Positions 43,086 through 53,053 are shown, numbered from the stretch's first letter. The stretch: DNA of 64,000 nucleotides from Gordonibacter sp. An230 (GCF_002159915.1 NZ_NFJP01000008.1:1-64000); one strand, 5' to 3'. Numbers and translations are program-made. Notes: generated by a model from the sequence alone, not told the origin.

Positions 43086-43918
43086 AGGTGATGCTCGCCC
43101 GTCATGCGGGCGCGTGCTACGGCGTTCAAAGGGCGCTCGACATGGCGCTGGCCGCCGCGGAGGAGGGCGACGGCGCGGCCACGCTCGGTCCTCTCATCCA
43201 TAATCCGCAGGTGGTGGCGGACTTAAAGAGGCGTGGTGTGCGGGCCGTCGAAGGCGTTGACGACGTGGGAGGCGGGCCGGTGATAATCCGCAGCCACGGC
43301 GTGGCTCCTGCGGTGCGCCGCCTCGTCGAGGAGCGCGGACTGCCTCTCATCGACGCAACCTGCCCCCATGTGGCCCGCGCTCAGAAAGCGGCCGCCGAGC
43401 TCGCGCGGCGCTGCGGCCGCGTCATCGTGGTGGGCGAGGCTGGGCATCCAGAGGTGGAGGGCCTTGTCGCGTACGCGCGCGAAGCGGGAGGCGAGGTGGC
43501 CGTGGTGGCCTCGCCCGACGATCTTCCAGAGGATACGGGCGAGGCGGCAGGTGTTGTCGTGCAGACCACGCAGACGCGCGAAACGCTCGACGCGGTGGTG
43601 GGCGCGCTTTCCGAGCACGGTGTGGCGTGCGAGGTGAAGAACACCATCTGCTTCGCCACTCGCCAACGCCAGGAGGCTGCAGCCGCACTCGCGGGCGAAG
43701 TGGACGCCATCGTGGTCATCGGAGGGCGCAACTCATCGAACACGACCCGCCTTGCCGACATCTGCGCTGCGGTTTGTGCGCGCACCCACCATGTGGAAGG
43801 GCCCGACGAGATCGATCCCGCTTGGTTCGAGGGCTGTGGGACCGTTGGTGTCACCGCAGGCGCCTCCACCCCGGAATCGCAGATAGCCGCCGTGACGGCG
43901 CGCCTCGAGGAGCTGTGA
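43082..43918 (+). CDS. ispH: 4-hydroxy-3-methylbut-2-enyl diphosphate reductase
   Basis: Last step of the MEP isoprenoid pathway. 278 residues. The three Fe-S cysteines are in GACYGVQRALD, DATCPHVARAQ and NTICFATRQRQ; LGPLIHNPQVV, IRSHGVAP and GGRNSSNTTRLADI are family motifs with the substrate histidines and NSSNT. Starts inside the plsC stop (ATGA). Confidence 0.96.
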   Translation: MKVMLARHAGACYGVQRALDMALAAAEEGDGAATLGPLIHNPQVVADLKRRGVRAVEGVDDVGGGPVIIRSHGVAPAVRRLVEERGLPLIDATCPHVARAQKAAAELARRCGRVIVVGEAGHPEVEGLVAYAREAGGEVAVVASPDDLPEDTGEAAGVVVQTTQTRETLDAVVGALSEHGVACEVKNTICFATRQRQEAAAALAGEVDAIVVIGGRNSSNTTRLADICAAVCARTHHVEGPDEIDPAWFEGCGTVGVTAGASTPESQIAAVTARLEEL

Positions 43919-45309
43919 GCCCGTTGCCGCGACGAGGGCCGCGGGCCTCCGCCCTTCGCCTCTCTTGTTTGGCGGGATACTATGTGTACGCCTATATTTT
44001 CTTCAACCGGCTGTCCTTCGCTCCCGAGGTGGGATTTCACTATCATCCCGTGTTCGTTCAAGCTGCGATGATGCTGTGCGCGGCGGTTGCGCTCGCGTTG
44101 CTGGCCTTCCGAGGCCGTTTCGACTTGAGACCCGATGCGCGTTCGTGCCTTGCACTCGGAGCGCTTTTCATCGTCGGAGTGGCGGTCGATCAGGCGGGTT
44201 TGGTGATGGGCGGGCAAGGGGGCCTTGCCGTCCAGCTTTTCGCCTGCATGCTGTTCGGATGCGCGTTCGTGCTGTATACGCTGTTGTGGGTGCAGGTCTA
44301 CGAGGTGCTGCCGCTTCCCCGCCTGTTCGCGGCCGTCTCCTGCGCGCTAGTCCTCAGTGCGCTTGCGCGCGCGGTGACGTACGTGGACATGCGCGGCCAA
44401 GGGGTGTGGTGCGTGGCGTTTTGCGCCGTGATGGCTCTGTCGTTGACCATGCTCAACCGCTCGTTTCGCATCGTGAGCGCCGGCGCGACGAGGTCTGAAG
44501 GGCCGCTCGGGCGTGAACGGTTTGCGAAGGGCCTCTTGTTCACGCTGAGGGGCCCTTTCGCCGCCGCAGCGGCCGTTGCGTTCGGCACCGGGCTCACGTG
44601 GGGCGAGGCCGCGGTGGAAGAGTACCGTCCGCCCATCGCACTGGCCGCGGCTTTTCTGGTCTGCGCTTTGAACCTCGTGTTTGGCTTCTGCGGCCGCAAT
44701 GGGCCCAAGGCTCGGTCGGCCCTCTTCGGAGCGGTGTTCCCTCTCTCGACCATCCTCTTGCTCGCTTCTCTCGTGCTGGGTCGCTTCGACGGGGCGGCGG
44801 GCCTGCCCGTGCTTTTCGACGCAATGTACTACGTGGGGCTTTCGTTGTTCGAAGTGCACGTGCTCGTTGCCATCATCGTGGCTTCACGGGGCAGCGGCGT
44901 TTCGTCTTTGGCGCCGTTCGCCGCGAAGATGGTCGTGTACGGTGCGGGATTTTTGGCGGGCAAGGCCTTGTCCTTTGCATTGGATCCGGCATCCTTGCCG
45001 GCAGTCCTGACGGCCGTGCTCCTCGCTTACCTCGCCTTCAACGTTGTGGTGCTCGCCGTGAACCAGGTGTCCGACGCGGCGGGTTCCTCCGCACCTGTGC
45101 AGGAGGCCATCAGCATGAGGATGGGCGAACGCTACGGGTTGACTCCGCGCGAGAAAGAGGTGCTCTCCTGCCTTCTGGAGGGCAGATCCTACGAGGGGAT
45201 AGGCAGAACGCTGTTCATCTCATCGAGCACTGTGAAGACGCATGTCAAGCATATCTACGAGAAGGTGGGCGTCGGAAGCCGCGACGAGCTGATCGATCAG
45301 GCGTTCTGA
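43915..45309 (+). CDS. Membrane-anchored LuxR-type transcriptional regulator
   Basis: 464 residues from GTG at 43915, which overlaps the ispH stop as GTGA. About ten to twelve hydrophobic helices occupy residues 10-375. The C-terminal ~65 residues are a LuxR/GerE helix-turn-helix: YGLTPREKEVLSCLLEGRSYEGIGRTLFISSSTVKTHVKHIYEKVGVGSRDELID. This transporter-like sensor plus LuxR architecture is abundant in Eggerthellaceae, often next to exported flavin reductases. Here it converges on such a gene. The ligand is unknown. Confidence 0.88.
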   Translation: MSPLPRRGPRASALRLSCLAGYYVYAYIFFNRLSFAPEVGFHYHPVFVQAAMMLCAAVALALLAFRGRFDLRPDARSCLALGALFIVGVAVDQAGLVMGGQGGLAVQLFACMLFGCAFVLYTLLWVQVYEVLPLPRLFAAVSCALVLSALARAVTYVDMRGQGVWCVAFCAVMALSLTMLNRSFRIVSAGATRSEGPLGRERFAKGLLFTLRGPFAAAAAVAFGTGLTWGEAAVEEYRPPIALAAAFLVCALNLVFGFCGRNGPKARSALFGAVFPLSTILLLASLVLGRFDGAAGLPVLFDAMYYVGLSLFEVHVLVAIIVASRGSGVSSLAPFAAKMVVYGAGFLAGKALSFALDPASLPAVLTAVLLAYLAFNVVVLAVNQVSDAAGSSAPVQEAISMRMGERYGLTPREKEVLSCLLEGRSYEGIGRTLFISSSTVKTHVKHIYEKVGVGSRDELIDQAF

Positions 45310-45331
45310 CGGCGCATCCGTCTCGAACGGG

Positions 45332-45357
45332 CGAGGGCCCTCCGAAGAGGGCCCTCG
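45332..45357. terminator. Bidirectional terminator between the LuxR-type and flavoprotein genes
   Basis: Perfect 11-base arms CGAGGGCCCTC and complement around CGAA, between two convergent stops. Confidence 0.7.
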
Positions 45358-45384
45358 AGGCGCGCCGGCGGTGTCGGTTAAGCG

Positions 45385-47640
45385 TTAGATGGCGCGCGCC
45401 GCTTGGTTGCCGGAGCTCACGGCTTCGGCGATGGTGGAGAACACGGCGGCATCGCCGACGAGATGTTTTTCGATGTCGGCAGGGATCGTGTCGAACAACT
45501 CGGTGTTGGGCGTCAAGGGCTGGCAGTTGACCACGGAGTCGCACGGCACGGAGACGGTGGCGCCGAAGTTGGTGGCGACGCTCACACCGCCCTCTTCGAT
45601 GGCGAGGAGGGCGGACTCGTAAAACACTCGCAGGCCCTTGCTCTCCATCCACGCCTTCGTGCTGTAGCGCACCCACGAAGGATGTTCGACGTCGAAGAAC
45701 TCTTGCGTGCGGCCAGACAGTATGATCACGGCCTTACCCCGCTTGATGAGGAAGACGGCCAGGTCGATGGCATGGTGGTTGTCGCCGACCACCACGACGC
45801 GTTCGCCGAGGTCTGCTCCTGCGGCAGCCTCTTCGATGGTCTTTACCAAAGGCGAACCCTCAGCGCCGGGAGCGTCGAGGGCGGGGCGCACGCCCCCCAC
45901 GGCCACCACCACGACGTCGGGCGCCTCCTCTGCCACGAGGCCGGCGTCCACCTTGGTTCCGGTCGTCACCGTGACGCCCTTCACCTCCTGCTGGCGCTCG
46001 AGGTAGGCGCAGAAGTCAGCTATCTTCTCATGGGGGCCTTTCACGGTGGCGGCGAAAGTCATGAGCCCGCTCAGAGAGCCGTCCTCCTCGTAAAGCGTCA
46101 CCTCATGCCCTCGTTCGGCGGCGATGCGTGCGGCTTCCATGCCGGCGGGCCCGCCGCCCACCACCATGACCTTGCGAGGCGAGGCGGCCGGCTCGGGTTT
46201 CGCGCTTGTTTTTATGCCGCCGTCCTTCACGCGGCCGAACGTGGCGTTGCAGCGGCATCCCACCGTCACAGGATGGGGGAGTACTGCCTGCAGGCACGTG
46301 AGGCAGTGGTTGCAGGGTGCCACCTCGTCGCGACGGCCTTCTCTCAGCTTGTTTGGCAGTTCGGGGTCGCACATGAGCGGACGGGTCATGGCGATGTAAT
46401 CGATCTTCCCCTCGGCGAGCGCGTTGTCGATCAGGTCGGGAGCCAGACGCGGGTCCATGACACCGACGGTGCCCACGGGAATGCCCACCGCCTGTTTGAT
46501 TTCGGCGGCCACCTCCAACAAGGCGCACGCGCCATCGAACTGTCCGTTGACCTTGCCTTCGAAATGACGGCGGAAATCGACGCGCGTTCCATAGCCGGTG
46601 TTTCCGCTCTCCACGGCGTGCAGGGCATCGGTGAAGAACGACGCGGCATGGTAGCCGTAGGCTCCGTAGCGGATTTGGAGCATGTCGGCGCCCGCCTTCT
46701 CGAACAGCCGGGCGAATTCCTTCGCCTCTTCGATGGTCATGCAACCGTCGTTCTTTCCAAGGTACTCCACGTTGTCCTCGACGCCGTTGTAGAGCACTTC
46801 GACGATGAAATCTGCTCCGCATGCCTTTCTGATCTGCCCGATCAGTTCGGTGAGGATGCGCGCGCGGTTCTCGTAGCTCTGGGGGCCGTACTCGTCATCG
46901 CGCTGCGTGTTCCAGAATCTCGAGAGGAACGAAGAGAAGGTGTGGTCGCATCCGGCATTGAGCGTGACGCCGTCGAAGCCGGCCTTCTGCATCATCTCGC
47001 AACGATGCACGAGGTCGGCCTGGAAGGCGTGGATCTCGTCGATCGAGAGCATCTTGCGGACGGCGGCGCGATTCTCGAAAGGGGCCGTGATGGCCCCGTC
47101 GCAGGAGCATTGCGACCATGGCCCCCACACCTGCATGCCGATGAGCGCTCCTTGGTCGTGGACATAGTCGGTGAACTGTCTGCACAGAGCCGCGTCCTCG
47201 TCGTTGGCGATGGGGGTGTTGCCGTTGGCCGCCTTGCCGGTGAAGTCGACGAACTGGTCCATCCAGATCAAGCCCACGCCGCCTGCGGCCATGCTGCCGT
47301 AGAAGTTCTTCACGTCGTCGGAGAAGCCGGCGCCTTGGGAGACCGTGCGCGAAGTGGCGCCGGACTTCACTATGCGGTTCTTCACGGTGCGGGATCCCAC
47401 TTGCATGGAGCTGAACAGATGGGAGTAGTCGGTGGTGAACGCCGTGTAGGACCCGTCCTGCGGATTGAGCTCGTATTCGACCCCTTCTTGGGACGGTTCG
47501 GGCTCGTCTGATCCTTCCTTTCGCGCTTCGGTGTTGGCTGCCGGAGCGCAGCCGCCGAGGCTGGCCGAGGCCAATGATCCGGCAGCGACCGTCGCCCCCA
47601 GTCCAAGGAGCTGCCTTCTCGTCAAAGATGTCTTCCTCAT
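45385..47640 (-). CDS. Tat-exported lipoprotein reductase of the old-yellow-enzyme/dienoyl-CoA reductase family
   Basis: 751 residues from ATG at 47640 with AGAGGAGG upstream. The signal TRRQLLGLGATVAAGSLASASLGGC has the Tat twin arginine (8-9) and a lipobox cysteine at 31. Residues ~70-420 are an FMN TIM barrel (NRIVKSGATSRTV, MDQFVDFTGKAANGNTP). Fe-S cysteines lie in APCNHCLTCLQAVL and GCRCN. Residues ~470-751 form an FAD/NAD-binding domain (VMVVGGGPAGMEAARIAAERG). Architecture matches BaiH/2,4-dienoyl-CoA reductase-type enoate reductases, but export as a lipoprotein is unusual. Likely reduces an external substrate as electron acceptor. Confidence 0.88.
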   Translation of the reverse strand: MRKTSLTRRQLLGLGATVAAGSLASASLGGCAPAANTEARKEGSDEPEPSQEGVEYELNPQDGSYTAFTTDYSHLFSSMQVGSRTVKNRIVKSGATSRTVSQGAGFSDDVKNFYGSMAAGGVGLIWMDQFVDFTGKAANGNTPIANDEDAALCRQFTDYVHDQGALIGMQVWGPWSQCSCDGAITAPFENRAAVRKMLSIDEIHAFQADLVHRCEMMQKAGFDGVTLNAGCDHTFSSFLSRFWNTQRDDEYGPQSYENRARILTELIGQIRKACGADFIVEVLYNGVEDNVEYLGKNDGCMTIEEAKEFARLFEKAGADMLQIRYGAYGYHAASFFTDALHAVESGNTGYGTRVDFRRHFEGKVNGQFDGACALLEVAAEIKQAVGIPVGTVGVMDPRLAPDLIDNALAEGKIDYIAMTRPLMCDPELPNKLREGRRDEVAPCNHCLTCLQAVLPHPVTVGCRCNATFGRVKDGGIKTSAKPEPAASPRKVMVVGGGPAGMEAARIAAERGHEVTLYEEDGSLSGLMTFAATVKGPHEKIADFCAYLERQQEVKGVTVTTGTKVDAGLVAEEAPDVVVVAVGGVRPALDAPGAEGSPLVKTIEEAAAGADLGERVVVVGDNHHAIDLAVFLIKRGKAVIILSGRTQEFFDVEHPSWVRYSTKAWMESKGLRVFYESALLAIEEGGVSVATNFGATVSVPCDSVVNCQPLTPNTELFDTIPADIEKHLVGDAAVFSTIAEAVSSGNQAARAI

Positions 47641-48189
47641 CGGTCCTCCTCTGATCGATTTGTCGGCCTGCGGGCCGTTTACGCCTGCCACGATAGGGAA
47701 TGCCGAAGCGGACGGGATCGCCCATATGGACGATCCTGCATCGACGATACGGGTGATGCGCGGTTTGCCGGCTCTTTTCCAAGAGGGCTGCGCCGTTTTG
47801 CCGTTCCGTGCGGTTTTAGGGTCGGCATGCGAGAGAGGCGAGGTCGTCGCTGCGAATCGCCGATACGTTGCCGATGCCGTGCTGCACCGTCGTCGCGGGT
47901 CGGAGGGCGTCCAAAGAGGTTTCGCATGCGGCAACGCGATGCGCGGTTGCAATACGGTATCCGTCGTCGTGACGTTTGGGAGGCGACCACATGGGTTCGC
48001 GAGATCGAGAGCAGAGACGTTCGAGGGGCTTCGAAGAGGGTCCGCCCCGATTCCGTTGCGATGAGGCGGCACGTATGCGAGAATGGACCGCATGCGAGCA
48101 GGTTTCAACATTCGAACAGCAGGACTGTCCGAAAGGCGCTTCAACGCGCTTTCCGTCTCGTGCGTTCGAAGGCCTCGGAAGGCTTCGAT
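47641..48189. other. 549-base divergent intergenic region
   Basis: Between the exported flavoprotein and the DUF512 gene. It must carry both promoters, but I cannot point to convincing hexamers. Open frames that extend from the neighbours into it translate to arginine-rich sequence and are rejected. Confidence 0.45.
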
Positions 48190-49653
48190 ATGGCCGTGAG
48201 CGCCTATCCCTGTCGAGATGCCGATCGCGAGGCGCGCTCGGTCCGATGCGCGGGCGCGCGGCCGCGCGCTCTCGTGCGCGCGGTCGCGGCGGGCAGTCCC
48301 GCCGATGACGCGGGTTTCGAGCCGGGCTGCTATGTGACCAGCGTGGGCGGCCTTCCCGTGCGCGACCTCATCGACTGGAGGTGGCTTACGGCGGACGATG
48401 CCGTCGAACTCGGCTACGTCGATCTCGACGGCGATGCGGGCACGGTCGAGCTCGTTCGCGAGCCGGGCGAGGAATGGGGGTTCGAATTCGACGGCGTCGT
48501 GTTCGACGGCGTAAGGCAGTGCCGCAACGCCTGCACGTTCTGCTTCATGCGCCAGCTGCCCGATGGCGCCCGCCCGTCCCTCACGCTGCGCGACGACGAC
48601 TACCGTCTGAGCTTTCTGTCGGGGACCTTCGTCACATTCACGAACCTCGACGCCGACGACGAGGCGCGCATCGTCGAGCAGCGTATCTCCCCTTTGCGCT
48701 GCTCCCTGCACGCCTCCGACCCGGATGTGCGCCGCGACATGATCGGCCGCCACGCGCAGCACGGCATCGACGCGCTCGAACGGCTGCTTGAAGCGGGCAT
48801 CGAGTTCCACGCGCAGATCGTGCTCGTACCCGGCCAGAACGACGGAGCCGTGCTCGTTGACACGTTGGAGTGGGCTTACGCGCGTCCCGGCATCCTTGAC
48901 GTGTGCATCGTGCCGCTCGGGTTCACGAAGCATCAAAATGCCTTCGACCGCAGCTTCGACAGTTCGGAAGCGGCGCGCGCCGTCATTGACCTCGTCGAGC
49001 CGTACCGGCGCCGGGCGCTCGCCGAGCGTGGGAGCATGTGGGCTTTCCCGGCCGACGAGTTCTACGCGCGCGCCTTCGGGCCCGCGCTCCTCGACAACTT
49101 GCCGTCAGCCGAGACCTACGGCGACTTCGGCATGTTCGAGGACGGCGTGGGCATCATCCGCTCGTTCGTAGACGACTGGCGTGCGGCTGAGGACGCGGGC
49201 TCCGTCGAACGCGCCGCGCGCGCCCTTCGCGCGGCCGGAGCGCGCATTCGCTACGTGACGGGCGAGGCCACGCTCCATTTCCTCGAGCCGCTTGTGGCGC
49301 AAAGTCCACTTTCGGGCCTGTTCGAGCCGCTGTTCGTGAAAAACGACTACTTCGGGGGGAACGTGGATGTGACGGGACTGCTCTGCGGATGCGACATCGC
49401 CCGTGCCGTGCGGGCCCTCCGCGGATCCTCCGCCGGGCGCGTTCGCGAGCTGTTCGTCGTCCCTCGCATCGTGTTCAACGACGACGCGGTAACGCTTGAC
49501 GATATGAGTTTGGAGGATATGGAGAAGCGCGCGGGCGCGCCGCTGTACGTGGTATCCTGTAATGCGTCGGATTATCTCCTGGAGATCATCGACCTGGTCG
49601 GACGCATCGCCCAGGCCCCCGACCGAACAAACGGATCCTATTATGCGAGGTAG
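48190..49653 (+). CDS. DUF512 radical-SAM-like protein with PDZ domain
   Basis: 487 residues from ATG at 48190 with GGAAGG 8 bases upstream. An N-terminal PDZ-like part (AVAAGSPADDAGFEPGCYVTSVGGLPVRDLIDW) is followed by the CxxxCxxC motif CRNACTFCFMRQLPDGARPSL near residue 115, and a long C-terminal DUF512 region with VPLGFTKHQNAF and YVTGEATLHF. The family, usually encoded next to der, has no settled function; the cysteines suggest a 4Fe-4S radical SAM cluster. Followed by der after 3 bases. Confidence 0.9.
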   Translation: MAVSAYPCRDADREARSVRCAGARPRALVRAVAAGSPADDAGFEPGCYVTSVGGLPVRDLIDWRWLTADDAVELGYVDLDGDAGTVELVREPGEEWGFEFDGVVFDGVRQCRNACTFCFMRQLPDGARPSLTLRDDDYRLSFLSGTFVTFTNLDADDEARIVEQRISPLRCSLHASDPDVRRDMIGRHAQHGIDALERLLEAGIEFHAQIVLVPGQNDGAVLVDTLEWAYARPGILDVCIVPLGFTKHQNAFDRSFDSSEAARAVIDLVEPYRRRALAERGSMWAFPADEFYARAFGPALLDNLPSAETYGDFGMFEDGVGIIRSFVDDWRAAEDAGSVERAARALRAAGARIRYVTGEATLHFLEPLVAQSPLSGLFEPLFVKNDYFGGNVDVTGLLCGCDIARAVRALRGSSAGRVRELFVVPRIVFNDDAVTLDDMSLEDMEKRAGAPLYVVSCNASDYLLEIIDLVGRIAQAPDRTNGSYYAR

Positions 49654-49656
49654 CAC

Positions 49657-50973
49657 ATGCCCTTACCACTCGTCGCGGTGGTCGGACGGCCGAACGTCGG
49701 CAAGTCCACCTTCGTGAACCGCATAGCCCAGGCCAACGAGGCCATCGTTCATGAGATGCGCGGCGTCACGCGCGACCGCTCCTATCACGAGGCAGACTGG
49801 AACGGCGTCTCGTTCAAGCTTGTCGACACCGGAGGCATTGAGATGGGCGACGACGACGCCTTCCAAGGCTCCATTCGCGCGCAGGCCATCGCCGGTGCGA
49901 ACGAAGCTGACGTCATCGTGTTCATCGTGGACGGCAAGACCGGCATCAACGCCGACGACGAGGAGGTGGCCCGCATTCTGCGCAAGACGCACAAACCGGT
50001 GTTCCTCGTCGTGAACAAGATGGACACGCCGAACCGAACCGACGAGCTGTGGGAATTCTACCAGCTTGGCCTGGGCGATCCATGGCCGGTGTCGTCCACG
50101 CATGGTCACGGCACGGGGGATCTGCTCGATGCGGTGGTCGACGAGCTTCGCAAAGCGGATCTTGCCGGTGGCTTCGACGAGGACGGCGGCGTCAACGTGG
50201 CCATCATCGGACGACCGAACGCCGGCAAGTCGTCCCTGACGAACCGGCTGACCGACAACGAGCGCTCCATCGTCTCGGACGTGGCCGGCACCACCCGCGA
50301 CGCTATCGACACGCGCATCGAGCGCAACGGAAGGCGCTACACCATCGTTGACACGGCGGGGCTTCGCCGCAAAAGCCAGATCGACCAGGACGTGGAGTAC
50401 TACGGCTTCGTGCGCGCCATGCGGGCCATCGACCGCGCCGATGTGGCGCTGCTCGTCATTGATTCCACGCTGGGTCTGACCGACCAGGACCAGCGCGTCG
50501 CCGGATTCGCGGCCGAGCGCGGTTGCGCCATGGTCATCGTGCTGAACAAATGGGATCTCGTCGAGGGACCCGAGGCGAAGGCGGAGATCCGCGAGCGCAT
50601 CGCCGACCGCCTCACGTTCGTGGGCTACGCGCCGGTCATCGCCGTCTCGGCGCTCACCGGCAAGAAGGTCGATCGCATCTGGGATGCTGTCGACACCGCA
50701 TACGCGAACTTCTCCCAAACCGTTCCCACGAGCAAGCTGAACGCCTGGTTGGGGGAGATACGCGAGACGGGGCACACGGTTTCGAGCGGAAAGTCCGTCC
50801 TGCGCATGAAGTACGTCACCCAGACCTCCACGCGCCCGCCGCGGTTCACGTTTTTCGCGAACCGTCCCGATCTCGTCACCGACAACTTCGAGCGCTTCCT
50901 TGAGAATCGCTTGCGCGCGCGCTTCGACTTGACGGGCACGCCCATTCAGATGAAGTTCAAGAAGAAGGATTAG
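49657..50973 (+). CDS. der: GTPase Der (EngA)
   Basis: Tandem-GTPase 50S assembly factor. 438 residues. The first G domain has GRPNVGKSTFVNR, DTGGIE and NKMD; the second has GRPNAGKSSLTNRL, DTAGLRRKSQ and NKWD; a C-terminal KH-like domain follows (YVTQTSTRPPRFTFFANRPDLV). All G motifs are intact. Followed immediately by plsY. Confidence 0.96.
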   Translation: MPLPLVAVVGRPNVGKSTFVNRIAQANEAIVHEMRGVTRDRSYHEADWNGVSFKLVDTGGIEMGDDDAFQGSIRAQAIAGANEADVIVFIVDGKTGINADDEEVARILRKTHKPVFLVVNKMDTPNRTDELWEFYQLGLGDPWPVSSTHGHGTGDLLDAVVDELRKADLAGGFDEDGGVNVAIIGRPNAGKSSLTNRLTDNERSIVSDVAGTTRDAIDTRIERNGRRYTIVDTAGLRRKSQIDQDVEYYGFVRAMRAIDRADVALLVIDSTLGLTDQDQRVAGFAAERGCAMVIVLNKWDLVEGPEAKAEIRERIADRLTFVGYAPVIAVSALTGKKVDRIWDAVDTAYANFSQTVPTSKLNAWLGEIRETGHTVSSGKSVLRMKYVTQTSTRPPRFTFFANRPDLVTDNFERFLENRLRARFDLTGTPIQMKFKKKD

Positions 50974-50975
50974 CC

Positions 50976-51743
50976 ATGGCGGACGGCTCCTCCTCCCGAT
51001 CCTGCACGGTGCTGCGCGGGTGGCGCGCGGCGGGTGTGCTGTGCCTCTGGGCGTGCGCAATCTTCGGATTTGCAATTGCCGGCTCGGTCAACTCGACGTT
51101 CGCCGCCGCCGCGGTGTTCCTCGCGAGCGCGCTTCTCGGATCGATCCCCTGGGGCGTGATCATCTCGAAGGTGTTTTTCCACACCGACATTCGCGAGCAC
51201 GGCAGCGGCAACATCGGCACTACGAACGCCCTGCGCACGATGGGCAAGGCCGGAGGCGCAGCGGTGTTCTTGCTCGATTTCGGCAAAGGGCTTGCTTCGG
51301 GCGGTTTGGCTCTTGCGGCATGCTGGCTGCTCGTGCCGGGGGGCGGTCTCTCTTCGCAATCCCCCGTCTCCTACGACCTCATGGTGACCCTTGCGTTCCT
51401 TGGCTGCATCTGGGGTCATGTCTTCAGCCCGTGGCTGGGTTTCAAGGGCGGCAAAGGCATAGCGGTTGCGGTGGGTTGCCTCTTCGCGACGTTCGGTTGG
51501 ATCGGCGCGCTTCTCGAGCTCGCCTTGTTCGCCATCGTCGTCGCCGCGACGCGGCGCGTGTCGGCGGGATCGCTTGCCGCCGCGCTCGCATGCCCTTTCT
51601 TCGCGCTTGCCCTGTTCTGGGGCGAGGCGGCGCCCATCGCCCTGTGCACGCTGGCGGCCTTCACCGTGATATGGGCGCATCGCGGCAACATCGCACGTTT
51701 GCGGGCGGGCACGGAAAGCAGGATCGGCGGAAGGAAGGCCTGA
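50976..51743 (+). CDS. plsY: Glycerol-3-phosphate acyltransferase PlsY
   Basis: Membrane acyltransferase using acyl-phosphate to make lysophosphatidate. 255 residues, about seven helices. Conserved loops: GSIPWGVIISKVF, DIREHGSGNIGTTNALRTMGK, and HVFSPWLGFKGGKGIAVAVG. The N-terminus carries about 30 extra residues (one more hydrophobic segment) compared with typical PlsY. It supplies the substrate for PlsC encoded elsewhere in the window and sits beside gpsA, which makes its glycerol-3-phosphate. Confidence 0.93.
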   Translation: MADGSSSRSCTVLRGWRAAGVLCLWACAIFGFAIAGSVNSTFAAAAVFLASALLGSIPWGVIISKVFFHTDIREHGSGNIGTTNALRTMGKAGGAAVFLLDFGKGLASGGLALAACWLLVPGGGLSSQSPVSYDLMVTLAFLGCIWGHVFSPWLGFKGGKGIAVAVGCLFATFGWIGALLELALFAIVVAATRRVSAGSLAAALACPFFALALFWGEAAPIALCTLAAFTVIWAHRGNIARLRAGTESRIGGRKA

Positions 51744-51800
51744 GCCTCCTAGAGGAGAAGGGAGACGCGCCGGTCGGTCGGCGCGGTGGAAAGGACGGCC

Positions 51801-52808
51801 ATGAGGATAGCGGTCATCGGCGCGGGGTCGTGGGGTACCGCGCTTTCGCAGGTGCTGGCGGGCAATGGGCACGAAGTGGGGCTATGGGCCCGAAAGCAGG
51901 AGGTGGTGCGTTCGATCAACGAGGAGCGCCGCAACCCGCGCTATCTTTCCGACGTTGAATTGCGCGAGGGGATCGCGGCGACGGACTCGTACGAAGACGC
52001 GCTCCAACGCGCTCAGGCGGCTGTGATCGTCACGCCGTCGAGTCTTATGCGCGATGTGGCGCGGAGGCTGGCCCGCCTGGCGGGCGACGGTCTTCCCATC
52101 GTCATCTGCTCGAAAGGCGTAGAGGAGGGCAGCGGCCTTCTGCCGGTGGAAGTGTTCGAGGCCGAGATGGGCGGCGCGCACCGTCTGGCCGCGCTGTCGG
52201 GTCCGAACCATGCCGAGGAGGTTGTCAGAGGCGTCCCGTCCGGCACGGTGATCGCCAGTTCCTCGGAGCAGACGGCGGCTCTGTTTCAGGAGGTGTTCGC
52301 GTCGGAGTCGTTCCGCACCTACACAAGCGACGATGTGCGCGGGGTCGAGCTGTGCGCCGCGTTCAAGAACGTCATCGCCATTGCGGTGGGCGTGAGCTAT
52401 GGGCTGGGGTTCGGCGACAATACGGCGGCCATGCTGATGACGCGGGGCTTGGCTGAGATGAGCCGCCTCGTCGCGCGCGCTGGGGGGCGGGCGCTCACGT
52501 GCATGGGCCTGGCCGGCGCGGGCGACCTTGTCGCGACGTGCACTTCCGAGCACTCCCGGAACCGCCGCTTCGGAAGGCTCGTCGCCGAAGGGGGGACGCT
52601 TGCGGACTTCACCGCGCAGACCCATATGGTCGCCGAAGGCGCACTTGCCTGCAAGACCCTCGCCGTGCTCTCCGCGCGATACGATGTGGAGCTGCCTATC
52701 ACCGATGTCGTGCGCAGCGTGGTGTGGGAGGGGGCCGATCCGCTCGAGCTGGCTCGCGCGCTCACGAGCCGTCCTTTGACGACGGAGTTCCACGGGTTGT
52801 CGGTCTGA
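51801..52808 (+). CDS. gpsA: Glycerol-3-phosphate dehydrogenase [NAD(P)+]
   Basis: Reduces dihydroxyacetone phosphate to sn-glycerol-3-phosphate. 335 residues from ATG at 51801 with AAAGGA 7 bases upstream (a GTG five codons earlier is less likely). NAD motif VIGAGSWGTALSQVLAGNGHEV; SKGVEEGSG; LSGPNHAEEVVRGVPSGTVIAS; catalytic lysine in ELCAAFKNVIAIAVG; GLAGAGDLVATCTS. Third gene of the der-plsY-gpsA set. Confidence 0.96.
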   Translation: MRIAVIGAGSWGTALSQVLAGNGHEVGLWARKQEVVRSINEERRNPRYLSDVELREGIAATDSYEDALQRAQAAVIVTPSSLMRDVARRLARLAGDGLPIVICSKGVEEGSGLLPVEVFEAEMGGAHRLAALSGPNHAEEVVRGVPSGTVIASSSEQTAALFQEVFASESFRTYTSDDVRGVELCAAFKNVIAIAVGVSYGLGFGDNTAAMLMTRGLAEMSRLVARAGGRALTCMGLAGAGDLVATCTSEHSRNRRFGRLVAEGGTLADFTAQTHMVAEGALACKTLAVLSARYDVELPITDVVRSVVWEGADPLELARALTSRPLTTEFHGLSV

Positions 52809-53053
52809 ACGCCTTCAAGCGCACTGTCCGACAGGGCTTGCGATTGCTCCCGGTCGGCGACGGACGAGGCTTTGCGGCCGAAGGGCCTGATCCTCCCGAT
52901 CAACATGATGGCAACGACGCGTTGACCGGGCGTCCACCGTCATGCGGAACGGGTTGCACGGGCACAGGTTGACGGATAGAGTGTTCATCGCGCCGTTGGT
53001 CGGCACCCTGACAACCTAACCGAGCGCCCGTCGTCTCGTCTCTCGTGTGAACC

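Noticed and set aside
47641-48936. Upstream extension of the exported flavoprotein by 432 codons
   Set aside because: It runs antisense through the DUF512 gene and lacks motifs; the ATG at 47640 has a strong ribosome site and a Tat signal.
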